A stretch of DNA of 64,000 nt from Lichenostomus cassidix (Eukaryota > Chordata > Aves > Passeriformes > Meliphagidae): contig VLJF02000454.1 of assembly GCA_008360975.2 (NCBI GenBank), positions 1-64,000 of the forward strand, in the 5' to 3' direction. Positions within the stretch are counted from its first letter, which is position 1. Each line of letters opens with the position of its first letter. The notes beneath the pieces are model-generated. The model was not told the origin of the DNA. It did not search any database and worked only from the letters and a program-made list of their open reading frames with translations. The position numbers and the translations under genes were made by a program. This document shows, in pieces, positions 27,201 to 39,200 of this stretch.

Positions 27201-30200
27201 AAAGCTTTGACCTCAGCAGTCATATTCTGCTTGTGTTTTTAGGTCACGCTTACTGTCAGCCTCTTATTTATTCATTTTAACAGACTCCTTGCCACTTTTC
27301 TGGTTTTGACATTTGGAGCCTAAACTGATTTCACACATAGATACTCTAACAATATCACATTACTGTATTAGAACAAAGTAATTCCTTGCTAATACTTAAG
27401 TATTTTCTGTAGACACTTGCAGCTTGACTTTCAGGTATAAAACCTTCTGCAAAGAAGGGGAATAACAAGGAGGTTTTCATAAAATAAATAAGTGTTTACA
27501 TAATACTTCAAACACTTCTTTTGAAGCCAGAGCTTTTCTATTTTCATAGCTATGTGTCTGCTAATGTCTCACTCTAAGGTGTTTGAAGAGCCCAAAAAGA
27601 TTCTAGAAACTAAATAATTTTGAATTGGAACAGTACCTGATTGTTAAAAGCACATGTATTCAACAATAGGGTTGATAAATCCATTATTTTCTGTTTTAAT
27701 ATGGGGTTGTTTGCTTTTCCAGTAGAAAATCATCTCTGAAATTAATAAATTTAGCAGTGTACAAAAATTTCCATTCAAGAGTGCTTATTTTGAGAAATAC
27801 ATTTAAGTAACTTGACAGTATTTTGCATTTTTAAGTAGTCTTTTCATCTTCAGTAATTGATCTATCAGATCATATTTTCTTCAATTTCTCAAAGTATATG
27901 TGTGCTGTAAGAAAGAATTCCCAAATCAAGAAGGGTTTAAACAAGACCCTTGTTTGAAGGCATGTCTTCAGATTCTTGGTGCTTAATGTACTGTTACTGA
28001 AGGGCATCTTTGAATATGTCATTGCTCTCACAGAAAAACAGAAGTGCAAGTTCTAGGGCTTTGAGGACAAAACTCTATAGTAGGATTTTTTGCAATGCAG
28101 CTCATAGGAATACCATCTTAGAAACTTTCTGACAGGAATCCCATGCCTCAATATACCTATTTTAATCTTTTCTAGCTGAGTCTCTTTTTGTAGGTAGGAT
28201 GAAGATGGATGTCTCTTGTTCATCTAGCTGAAGTAGTTTAAACTGTTAAATGTGCAATTACTGAGATTTTTCAACCTGTTCTATGATCCTAGTCCACCTC
28301 AGTACCATGTAAAACTTAATGTACTTAAGCTATATTTGAAGATTACTTTAAACTGACTGTTTTTATTTGCCATGAAATCAGTTATAAATAATTTTTCATC
28401 AGTTTCAATGCATTTGCTAGAGGGAAATAATAAGGATCTGCAGAAGCTCCAGCTAGATTTCCAAATGTCTATTTTTTTGCACCATCTTTCACATTACATT
28501 CGTATTTTAATTCTTTAATAAAATTATCATTAAATTCCCATAATGAAGTAGGATTTCTGTCAGAGCCAAGCCAAAAGTCATACTGAATAGTTAGGTCTGT
28601 AGGCAGGTATCCAATTAAAACACTTCAGTAAGATCTAGAGTAGCCTCTGATTGAGAAAATTCTAGATCCTTTGTTTTATAAACTGACTTTAAATTTCCAG
28701 CTTTCTCCCTCGTAATTTTTTTTTACTTGAATATGTGTTATATGAAGTTCATGCTCTGAAATGTAGTTTTGTCCTGAAATATAATTTTTTAAAAATTCCT
28801 TTTAGAGGACTTGTGACTTTTTTTTTTTTTAAATCCATCTCAATTTTCATACATTTAGAAGAAAAAAAAATTTTGAGGTGCCAGCTTGAGCTTTTAAACC
28901 TGCATTTGGGATATTTCTTCTGAATGCTTTCTTATGTATCATAGTTAGAATGGTACTTCTGACCACATTAAGTTAGTAATTTCTCTGTAAATCTAAATAG
29001 TCAAAGGGGTTCTGTCTCATTTAGTTTAGTTCTACTGTAGTTTTGAATATTATGAAATACTTCATGTTGGTTTAGGTTGGAGGTTGCTTTAGTGTCATAC
29101 AGAAAACAAAATTGCAGTAATTCATTTACAGATACAAATCTTTCAGGAAAAATCATCTTGTGTCCATTGAACTATTAGGTGATAGCCACAATTAAACGCT
29201 TATTGGCTCCAAGTTTGTCACTCTGAAAATTATCATTTCTCCACCTTGCTTTGTCAAAGGAATTTTAACAATTCAAAGAGTAAACACTGCTGAATGGTGT
29301 TACTGAAAAAAACCAAGTGTCAAATAATGGCAAAGCTGGCAAGAAACAACTCAGTCAAAAAACAATCTACATGGTATTAAGTCAGCTGTCTTTATATTTT
29401 TAGAGCATGGTCTCTGAAGAACAGATGTGAGGTTTTTTGTAGAGAATTTAGTTGTGAGGAAGAGTACTGTCTGTGGAAATAAATATCACTCTTTTGCTTT
29501 GTGACTCGTCTTTCTAATGTAAATCAGTTATTAAGAGGTCTAACTCCAAAGTGATGTGGTTTTTTTACAGAGCAAGTCCTTCTAGATCAAAATGTGCAGA
29601 CTCCTCCCCCAAGTCCTTTTTCAATACAAGCTTTCAGTAAGGGAACAAGCTGTAGTAATGGACAAGGGTTTGACTATGGCCTTGGAAATAACAAAGGTAT
29701 GTTTTTACACTCATATTTTTAAAAATTATATTTATCTTAAGTTTGCTTATATTTTATTACTCATTTACTGCTTTTTTAGGCACCACAAGTCTTCTCCAAA
29801 GCAGTAGTACAATGAATTGCAAACTGTTAAAACTGCTTTTTTCTCTGCTTTAGTTTCACTCAGTCTGAGTATTCTGTGTGAAAAGGGTCATCAAAGATTT
29901 GGAATTTAGTTGTGGATTTCTGTAGTGGTAGGCACAAAATTGAAATGCTGAAATGAAAAATTCATACTTGTAAAACAAAATCAGAAAGCGATTTGATTTA
30001 GAAAGCACAAGTTTTAAAAAGTCCAGAAATGTTTGTCATCTGTCTTGACAATTTTTAAGTGCCTTTAATGGGTTTACAAGATAAAACATGCCATTTGAGA
30101 TTTGTTGTGAAATTAAAAAAAAAAATTGTAAAACTGAAATTGTCTTTCAATCACATAGATACCAGGTACAACTGCTGGGAAATAAATAAAATCTAGTTAA

Positions 30201-33200
30201 TTTTACAGACACAAAATAATTGTTTCTTTTTCTTGTAATCATGGTATATTTTGTTGGCAAGATCTGAATATACATGTAACAGCCATCAAAATAAACTCAA
30301 TCTGCATGCCTTCTGTTCATTTTTTGATTAGTTCTAGAAGATTTAATAATACAGAAGGGACTTCTGTTGAGGCAGATGTTCTTGTGAAATATGCCTGAAA
30401 CATGATGCTCTGTTACTGTGTTCTTGTATCACTGTACTCTCTCTGTGCCACTACAAATAGGAGCCTAAGGTGTGCATGTGTTTTTTAACACCAGCATATA
30501 TTTCTTTGTGGTCTCTTAAATAAAATAGCTTAACACTTATTTTAAAGGAGAGAAGGTTAGGAAAAAAATTACTCCTAAATAGTCTAGAATGTTAGTGTCA
30601 CAACATGAAATAGTTTTATATCATTTCACAGTGGTGTACTGTATAGAGAGTGGTTCTTACTTGTCCATGCAGTTTGATAGGAAACTCTTGTTTGGACAAA
30701 GGCTGGAAAAGTTGAAGCATTTTCCTTTTGTTTTATAGAGCCTTTTAAAACTTCTTTTCCCAGTTCATCCATACTCATTACAGAGTAATGATGGAGTCAC
30801 AAAAGTGAAAGTATTTAAGACATGAGGCAGTATTACAGCTTATCTCTCAATGTCAATTGTGTAATAGTGCAAAAATATTATCTGTTCCTTTTTCTGCAGA
30901 AGCATATTAAGACAACAAATTTTTTCTGTGTTGTCCAAAAAAAAAAAATTTAGAAATGAATATGCCATGATAATAGGCATCCTGGTTTCTGAAGACATTT
31001 TGATTCTCTTTACTGTATCTTAAACAGTTTCAAAGGGGTTTCTTTGGGATAATACAGTAACAGAAAGTTTGGAACTTCTGGCATTGAATTCCATACCATT
31101 TTGTATGTGTTATTTCCTCAACATACCCTTAAGCTGTGATGTTTAGTGTGAGTGAACAACTCAGCTACATGACTATTAATTCTGTATACTGTATTTCCTT
31201 CTGAATTGCCCAAGAGCAGAGAGTTTTTGGTAACTATATTGAAAGAATAATGGTCCTTCTTTCCCAAAAATAGAATTCTTCAGCTGTACCATTACTTTAT
31301 ATGCAGTCTTTCTATTTTCTTAGGTCTAAGAAGCTTCGAGTTTCATGAAAAATAAAAAATGGAAGGCACAAGCACGATCTCTTAGGGCAATTTCTGAATT
31401 AAGTACTTCTTTTCTAGGTGGTTATTTGTTAAAAGTATTTCTATAGGGATGCCCTAGTTTCAATGAAAATTCAGTCCCATGAAAGAGGGTTTCAAAATGA
31501 CTGGTCTAATGTAAAGATCCACATAATAGGTCTGTGTTTACAGTATTACCTGTAAGACAGAAGACATGACTTCCACAATGAATCTGTTTAATTTAGGTAT
31601 GTCTTCTCTCTTCCAGCTGCCTGTGTTCCAGGCAAGATTTTAATATTCCTCATGATTGGCCCTACCCACCTCCATATTTGATTGTTGTGGGCAGATGACT
31701 TTCAACCTCTTCTTAAATGTTCTTCCCTTTAAAATAATTACTTATTTTAGGAGTTAGGCATGTTGCATTCAAGAATAATAGTTTGTCAAACATGTAGATC
31801 ACGGAGTGGCTGGGGTTGGAAGGGACCTCAGAGATCATCTAGGTCCACACCCCCTAGACCAGGTTGTTTAATCACTTCTGGGTTTTTAAGGTAGGAATGA
31901 TAGCTACAGAAGTACAGATTCCAGTAGTCTTTAGATATACTACTTCCAAAACAGTAAAAGAAAATTGATTTATTGATTCCTGTAGATGATTATTTAGAAG
32001 GGCATTCCAGCTCTTTTCTGGTATTTTTGTCTTCTTATTTTTTAACCTAAATTATCAAGAAAATAAATTCAACCTTGGAGTTCTTAGGGTAACAAAGGGT
32101 TTGATACCTCCACTGGTCTTTCTCTAATTCCTTAAAAAGACAATTGGTAGTCATCCAAAAATGTTGTAAATTCTGTGTTAGCTGCTAAAATTTTTTTACT
32201 AGGTTTTCTACAATGCCATCAAAATTACAGGAATTTGCAGAATAAAGTGACGTTGTTAGGATTTGCCTGGTGATGGTTCAAACTTGAGATTCTCTCAAAT
32301 TCTTGGTCTCTCCTACCTCATTTTACAAAGTATACTTCAAGTTACAACATGGTGTGGCCTTCTTACTGAGGCGTCATGTATTTCTAATGCTCACATAGAG
32401 GTTTTTGAAAATTGGCATTCAGAAATTAAAACTTGGCTTTTAACGTGCTAGTTTTTTGAAGGCCTTCATTTGTGTCACAACAAATGTAGGTAGTTCTTCA
32501 GAAAACCAGTTCCAGTTCCTAAGTGGTGCTTACGGATTTTTTAAATTATCTTCAATCTGACCTCGAAAAACAGCATGAGATAATACTTTGAAAGATATTT
32601 GCAAAAATGAGCAAACATTTACCAAAGCATTGGCACAGAAATACATTTGCCAGAGCCTAATTACATGTTAACTTTCCCTTCTCATCAGTTTTTCTAATCT
32701 TTTTTTCTGCATGTACTGTTGCATGTGTGTATTATTGTAAATGCTAGGGATTTCTGTTTTTTCTTTGGCTGCTCTTCATTTTTTTAGCAAGGCAAATATA
32801 AATCTCTATTTTGAAATGTTTAAAATAGTTGCAGTAAAATATCCATGATCTTAAAAGCCAGTTATTTTGTTGCCATGCATGGAGTGAGAGCTTTATGCTT
32901 AGCCACAACCAGAGTTGTATGTGGCTAAATGAAACTTATGAGCTTTCTCTATTATCATCATTTAAACTTTGAGTGCCATTTTACTCTGCCTTTCTGGAGA
33001 ATGACAGGTAACAGGTTGTAGTTTTGACTGTTTTGCCCACTACAGGTGACCAACTGAGTGCCATACTGAATTCCATTCAGTCACGGCCAAATCTCCCAGC
33101 TCCTTCCATCTTTGATCAAGCTGCAAAACCTCCCTCTTCCCTAGTCCACAGTCCATTTGTGTTCGGACAGCCCCTTTCCTTCCAGCAGCCTCAGCCACAG

Positions 33201-36200
33201 CTTCAGAGTAAGTTTGTCAGCCTTACCTGCCTCATCAGTCCATTTCTGCAGCTTTGACATTGCTGTTGTCAGTTGCTTACCAGCTACTAATCATCCCACA
33301 GTGCACCTTTCTGGTTTTAAGTTTTTCATGATTCACAAGCATGTGAGGTAATGCTCCCAAAGAAGTATACTTGTTCAACTTTAATTTTTATATTGACAGT
33401 ATTTTGGTTTTGTATGTATTCTTAACTGTAGTCAAGTCATGAAAGTCCGTTTCCAATATTTTAGGTAACTCTGATTTTTAATTAAGGTAAATATTTCATA
33501 TAGTACAAAATGTTGATAATTGTTTTAACATGAAAAATGCTGTGCAGTAAGTTATAGGTATTAACTTTTTCTTACCTCCTAAATTTCTACTTCTGTCATT
33601 GCTCCTAACTTCAGGGTTGTAGCTGGACAGTGGGAACAACTTGGCACTATTCAAAAGAAATGTTTAGGTAGTTTTCTGTTGGGTGCTCATAGGATCGGCA
33701 TGGACATGCAAGTTTGCTCCTTGAGGTGAATACCAGCTAACTCAATTACTAATGGCAGGACAGGAAACTTTTGGTTTTGATTAATGAAAACAAAAAGCTG
33801 AGCATTCATGGTGGATAGCTGATACTGCAGTAAATTCTCTTATGTGCAGAACAGTTACAGCACAGGTCACAGGAATACTAGTTCACCTGTTTCCCACAAA
33901 CTGTCTCTCTGAAGTGCTTCAGCTCTTTCTTGAGGGACCTTGTCAGTCAGTTCAGTCTCTATGCATGTGCAGTCCTGCATCTGTCCAGCTCAGCTCATTG
34001 AAGGGACAGTGAAGTCCGTGTGAGAACTAGGTTAAAATTTCTAATTCACTTTTACAAGGACTGTCAGCAGTATTCTGACTGGGATCTTCCATAGTTTTGC
34101 TGGACTTATACCGACATCCTGAAAGCAGAATATTCTGCTCAAAATAAAACTCCTCAGATAGAACAGCTGATTGCCAGTGGCATCAGTATAGCCTAATTGA
34201 GAATTTGTCAAATGTTTATTCTTTCCAATCACTTTTAGTTCTTCTCTTGCTCACAGAATTAAAGTCAGTTGTTCAGCTTTGCATCAAAAATAACCCTAAT
34301 TGTTTTACTTCAGATTTCAGATTATTTGTCCTTTAGCATTTAGACCTATATTGAATGAAAACAAAAGCCATCTGCTTTTTGACCTGCCCAACAAGATCTT
34401 GCTCAATGGATTTGTCTGTCCAAGAGATGTAAATAAACTGTTCAGTAAGCTACACCCATGTTTTGTGTTTCAGTAAGGATCCAATTCAAACAGAAGCCTT
34501 TTTTGGTCCAGTGAGGGGGAGCACTGGTGGTCTATCAAATAAAGAAATGATGAAACTAGAAAAGCTTTTCAAATTTGTGTCTGATTTGGGATCTTAGCTC
34601 AGTATAAGGTCTCAACCAGTTTGCTTATTTGCCTTCCAGAAGGGCAAAAATTGTCAACCTGAACTAGTGTACTGACTGTGATTTGATACAAGAGCTTTTT
34701 TTTTTAATCAGTTTATTACCCAGTGTCAGGTTTGATGCAGATAAAGTAAATTATTCATAAAGGAAAGAAATATTAACATTTTTGTTTTCACAAAATTTAA
34801 GAGTAATGTGTGATAAAATTTCCTGTTTAACTTCCTTAGACTTCTGCAGATTTGTTAATCCTCCATTTGCAAGTTCATCCAAATTCAGCATATTGTCAGG
34901 GAGGCCTGTAAGAAATATCCATATACTTGTTCATTCAATAGTCTAGAGCAGCTATAATAGAAGTGTGACAGAAACTAATTTTAAGTATGCAATTTTAATT
35001 CATTATTTCTAAATCACTTTATAGCCTCCTGTTACCAAACAGTAATTAAAAGTTAAATCCATTAAACAACACATCCTAAGAGTCCATATCAAGTGAATTG
35101 AATTTTTGCCCTAGATATGCTTAGTTTTAGTTTCAAATTATGTGCTCCATCCTTAAGTACTCCTCCTGCAGCAAAGTTAGATTTTAAAATTAAAAAGAAT
35201 GTTTATAGTCAATAACTGCTATAGTAAATGGACTAATGATAGTCTAATAGTTGAGAGAAGTTGGGCCAGCCTAGGTTTCCATGTCTGCAGAGGTTATATA
35301 CTAAATACCAGTCTTGATTAAAAGTCAGCTGAAATAGTTCAATCTATACTTCAATAAGTAGTAGTACTTATATTTTCTGTTCTCCCTCACATACCTCTAC
35401 CCTTGGGGACAAATTTGTTTTGGAAGCATAATTCTGAGGAAAGTTAAGATCCTGCTGAATATCCTCTAGAATTATTACCTTATTTTAGATTTTTATAATA
35501 GGAAGAAAAATGTTGATCAGATATAAACATACTTTTTGTTGGTGACAGATTATGGTTTTCCTTAGAACTGTTTGTAGCTAGCTGGTTTTTTAGGAGGTGT
35601 TTCTGTGCTTGGGGTTTGGTTTGGTTTGCGCATTCATTTAAGGAAGAGAGAAAGGGCTTGTCAGAACCTTTCATCCTCCGATACACTGGTTATTTTTTTT
35701 CAGAAATACTGCAGTTCCTGAGATACAATTCTTGAAGAAATAGAGTGTCTCTGTTATTCTTTTCACATCATAAATAAGTAACATATAAGCATAAATAATA
35801 AGACGTCTGTGTTATATCAAAGAATTTTTTTCAGAAAGGATATTATTAAAAAAACAAAGGGAAACTCTGTTACTCAGTTTTGTATTATTTGATAGAGCTC
35901 TGTGAAGGGCTTATTGTCCTACTTGATTCCTTTGCTAATTTTCAAACGAGGTTACACAAGAGATTGTTTTCGTTTTCATGGGGACAGACAAAATTAAGGT
36001 ACTCTTGCCATTTATTTTAATTCCTTGTCAATCTTGTATGCAACTAAAAGTTAAAAAAAGGTAGAAGAGATGGCAAAAGATACTTGGAGTACAAGAACAT
36101 CTGTGTTGACTTGGAGCCTTAGGAAGAATTTTTTTTCCCTTAAGATCACAAGTTTATGTATATTTCTTTAAATATTTGACCAAAACAGGCTGTAATTACT

Positions 36201-39200
36201 GCAGCCTGTTTATGCTTGCTTCTGAGAAGTTTGTAAGATCATCAGTAACAGATTTGTTTGTGACTGCCAACTCCCATAGCCACAAGATTATTACTGATTT
36301 GCTTGATTTATTTGTGTCTGAAATTCATTAAAAGCATATAAGACTCAAATTTCTGAGTATAGGGTAAGTGTGGAAGCCTAGAGCATCATGGAAAATCTTG
36401 TTTCTCAACCTTCAGCAATATGTGCTGGATCATGAATCTCCTCAGATGTGGCAAGTCAGGGAAACAGGATCTTGACATGCTGTCCAGCATCAGTTACCAA
36501 ATTTGACGATTGGCTGTTGAGCTCTGAAGTAAAGGAGAGAAGTGTGAGACTTTGCAGTCACCAGTGTTGGACCTTTATGCCATATTTTCTCACACCTGAG
36601 CTGATACTGCAAATGAAGACTGGATTTCTGGGCTGAAACAGCTCTGGACCCCTGTGACTTCTGATATGTTCAACCTCTTCCAAAGCAGTCCTGGCATATT
36701 GCTTGAGGTACTGCTTCCTGGTCCAGGCAGAAGCTGCAGTGCTGAGCTGCTGTTCAATACAGTGACCTTCAGGCTGCTTCCTGTCCAATCCGTACTGTAG
36801 AGCTGCAGTCCAACCATCCGTAATTAGCTCCTGGCATTCTTGTCAGGAGCTCCTTCAATACATCCCTTCAGTATTGTGCAGTCGGTTTCTTTTTGGTTTT
36901 GTTCCTTTCCCATCTAGGTGCTGCTTAAATGGCATTTAGAGCCACAGTGCTTCTCTGCATTTTCTAAAACTGTAGAGGGGAACAAAAGACAGGCACACGT
37001 GGAGCACATAACCCTTCTGGGTAGTGTTTCAGTAAAATGAAGGGAGAGAATATTCTCAACCAGGCATGGTGATCTCTTCTGTGTTCTGCTGAAATTACTT
37101 AATCATCATGTAAATCAATGATAACTGGCCTAACTGTTCTTTCAAATACTGCATATTGCAAAAGCATCATGCCTGAAAATTTGAGCTAAATTAAATGGTC
37201 TCATAACCTAGGCTTTCCAGATTTTATAGGCAAGGACATATATAAAACGTACATTTGTCCAGGTCAATCCAAAACCATACTTGGAGGGACTGGTATGGTA
37301 AAGGTTGGAGGAAGAATGTAAATTGTGTCAAGTGATTTTTTAGAAATAATTGTCTCTTATCACATCTTCAGAAGTTATAGTTACAAATTAGAAAAGCATT
37401 GAATTATTTTTTTTATCTACCCTTCCAGCACAGGAATGCTTCTTTCAGTTAGTAAACTTAAGTGGCTCAAGGTTTGGAACACCCCACCTTTGGTATAGAA
37501 TATTGCTAATATTTTTCTAATGGTACCATATTTCAGCTTTTGGTTTCATTCATTCCCCTACTTTACACATACCAAATACTTGTTTTAATATTCAAATAAT
37601 ATTAATATTAATATTTTTTTACTTCAGGGCATTCTTTTATTCATGGAAAAAAATTTTTTTTGAAAGTCCTAGTCCTGCTTTCAGTATGACATTTGGCATT
37701 TTCAGGAGGTGAAGAAAGATACATTGATTGCAATCAATCGATTGCTTGAAGAGATTCAGCTAACAGCTGTATTGTAGCTTCCATATCAGTAAAAGTGAGT
37801 GAAAGAGGAATACATTGTTTTTGAAGAGGCATCCATTGCTTAGGCAACACAGCAAAGGCAGGTCAGTGCTTTCCTTCCTCATGATGAAGAAAAGAAGTGG
37901 CATTTCAGAAGAAACTTGAGCTTAACTCCACTTTCCAGTGACATTTTACCAATTTGATAGCTTGTTTAAAGAAGCCTCAAATGAACCAGTTAGTGGTATG
38001 CCTTGCTTCTTAGCTTTCCTCAGAGGAAGTAGGCACAGCTGTTAAAGACTCCATCCTGCTGTAGAAATTGAATTGCCTCTTATGCCTCCATATTGTGTAG
38101 CTTTTCAAGGTGGAGCTATATCCATGTAGTAGGAAAGAGCATGACTAAAGATACACTGTCACATTTGAATGGGCCATGAGACAGGCCCTGCCTGCCTTGT
38201 ATTTCAAGTTTTTGTTGTCTTTGAGGATGTTTCAAAAAGAGGGAGTCCTGGTCAAAATATTGGTCCCTGAGGCTGGCCAGTTATCCTGGAGAGACATAGA
38301 TTGTCATTCTTTGACCTACAACCCCCTTGAAATTATTTAGCAGTAGTAGTGCATTGCTCAACACTGGGTTACAGCATTGTAAAATGTAAATATTCAGACG
38401 CAGAATGAAAGAATGACGTATAAGTGTGCATTCATGAAAGTGGATGTAGTAAAGATTTATTTTTTAAATTATTTTAATTATCTATAGAGTGGGATGCCAG
38501 TGTATCAAATTGACATTTTTAGGTTTGCCTCTACTGCTATTTTTTTGCTCCTAATGTTTATCTGCCTTTTACCTTTAAAAATTGACAGGCTGACATCCTG
38601 TTACTCAGAAGCTATATTGTTGTTATTGGGTCTCTCCAAAACATTTGTAGGTATCAAAAGTAGGTAATACTGGTCTCAAATCTGTTAATACTGTGTTGAT
38701 AAATTAAAGATTAGTTTCTTTTTTTAAAGAATGAAATTCTTACTTCAAATGTGTGAACACCTGCTCATTGTAATGTCTCTAGAATCATAGCTCATTGCAT
38801 AAGATAGCAGGGTTAGTACATTCATATGTATAAGTTAGTAAATACAGTGCCAGACAAAAAGATGTCTTAAGTAGTGTAGGAATTAAAATTATTTATTTTC
38901 AGTACAGCTACCTTATACCTACTCCGTTTGTACAGAAGGAGTACAGAGTGTCTTCTGACATACACATTCTCTTTACAATTATTACTTCAGTAAGAGTTTT
39001 ACTTACATTTTGTCCAAAGGATGCAATAGGTTTTAAAATTAAAACCAGGAAAAAAATAGGAAAATTAGAACAATAACATTATAGACTGAAAGAAAAAGTC
39101 CCTATTATTTCTCTCCAAGTTTCATTTTCATAGAGCTGTACTTCTAACAGATTTGGTGTCAGTAGACCCTACTGAAATTATCTTGGATGGCATCAGAATT

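Noticed and set aside
37251..37292. A 30-nt open segment between TTTGTCCAG and GTATGG that would keep frame as a microexon
   Set aside because: The pyrimidine tract is poor and such short frame-neutral segments occur often by chance; no protein support.
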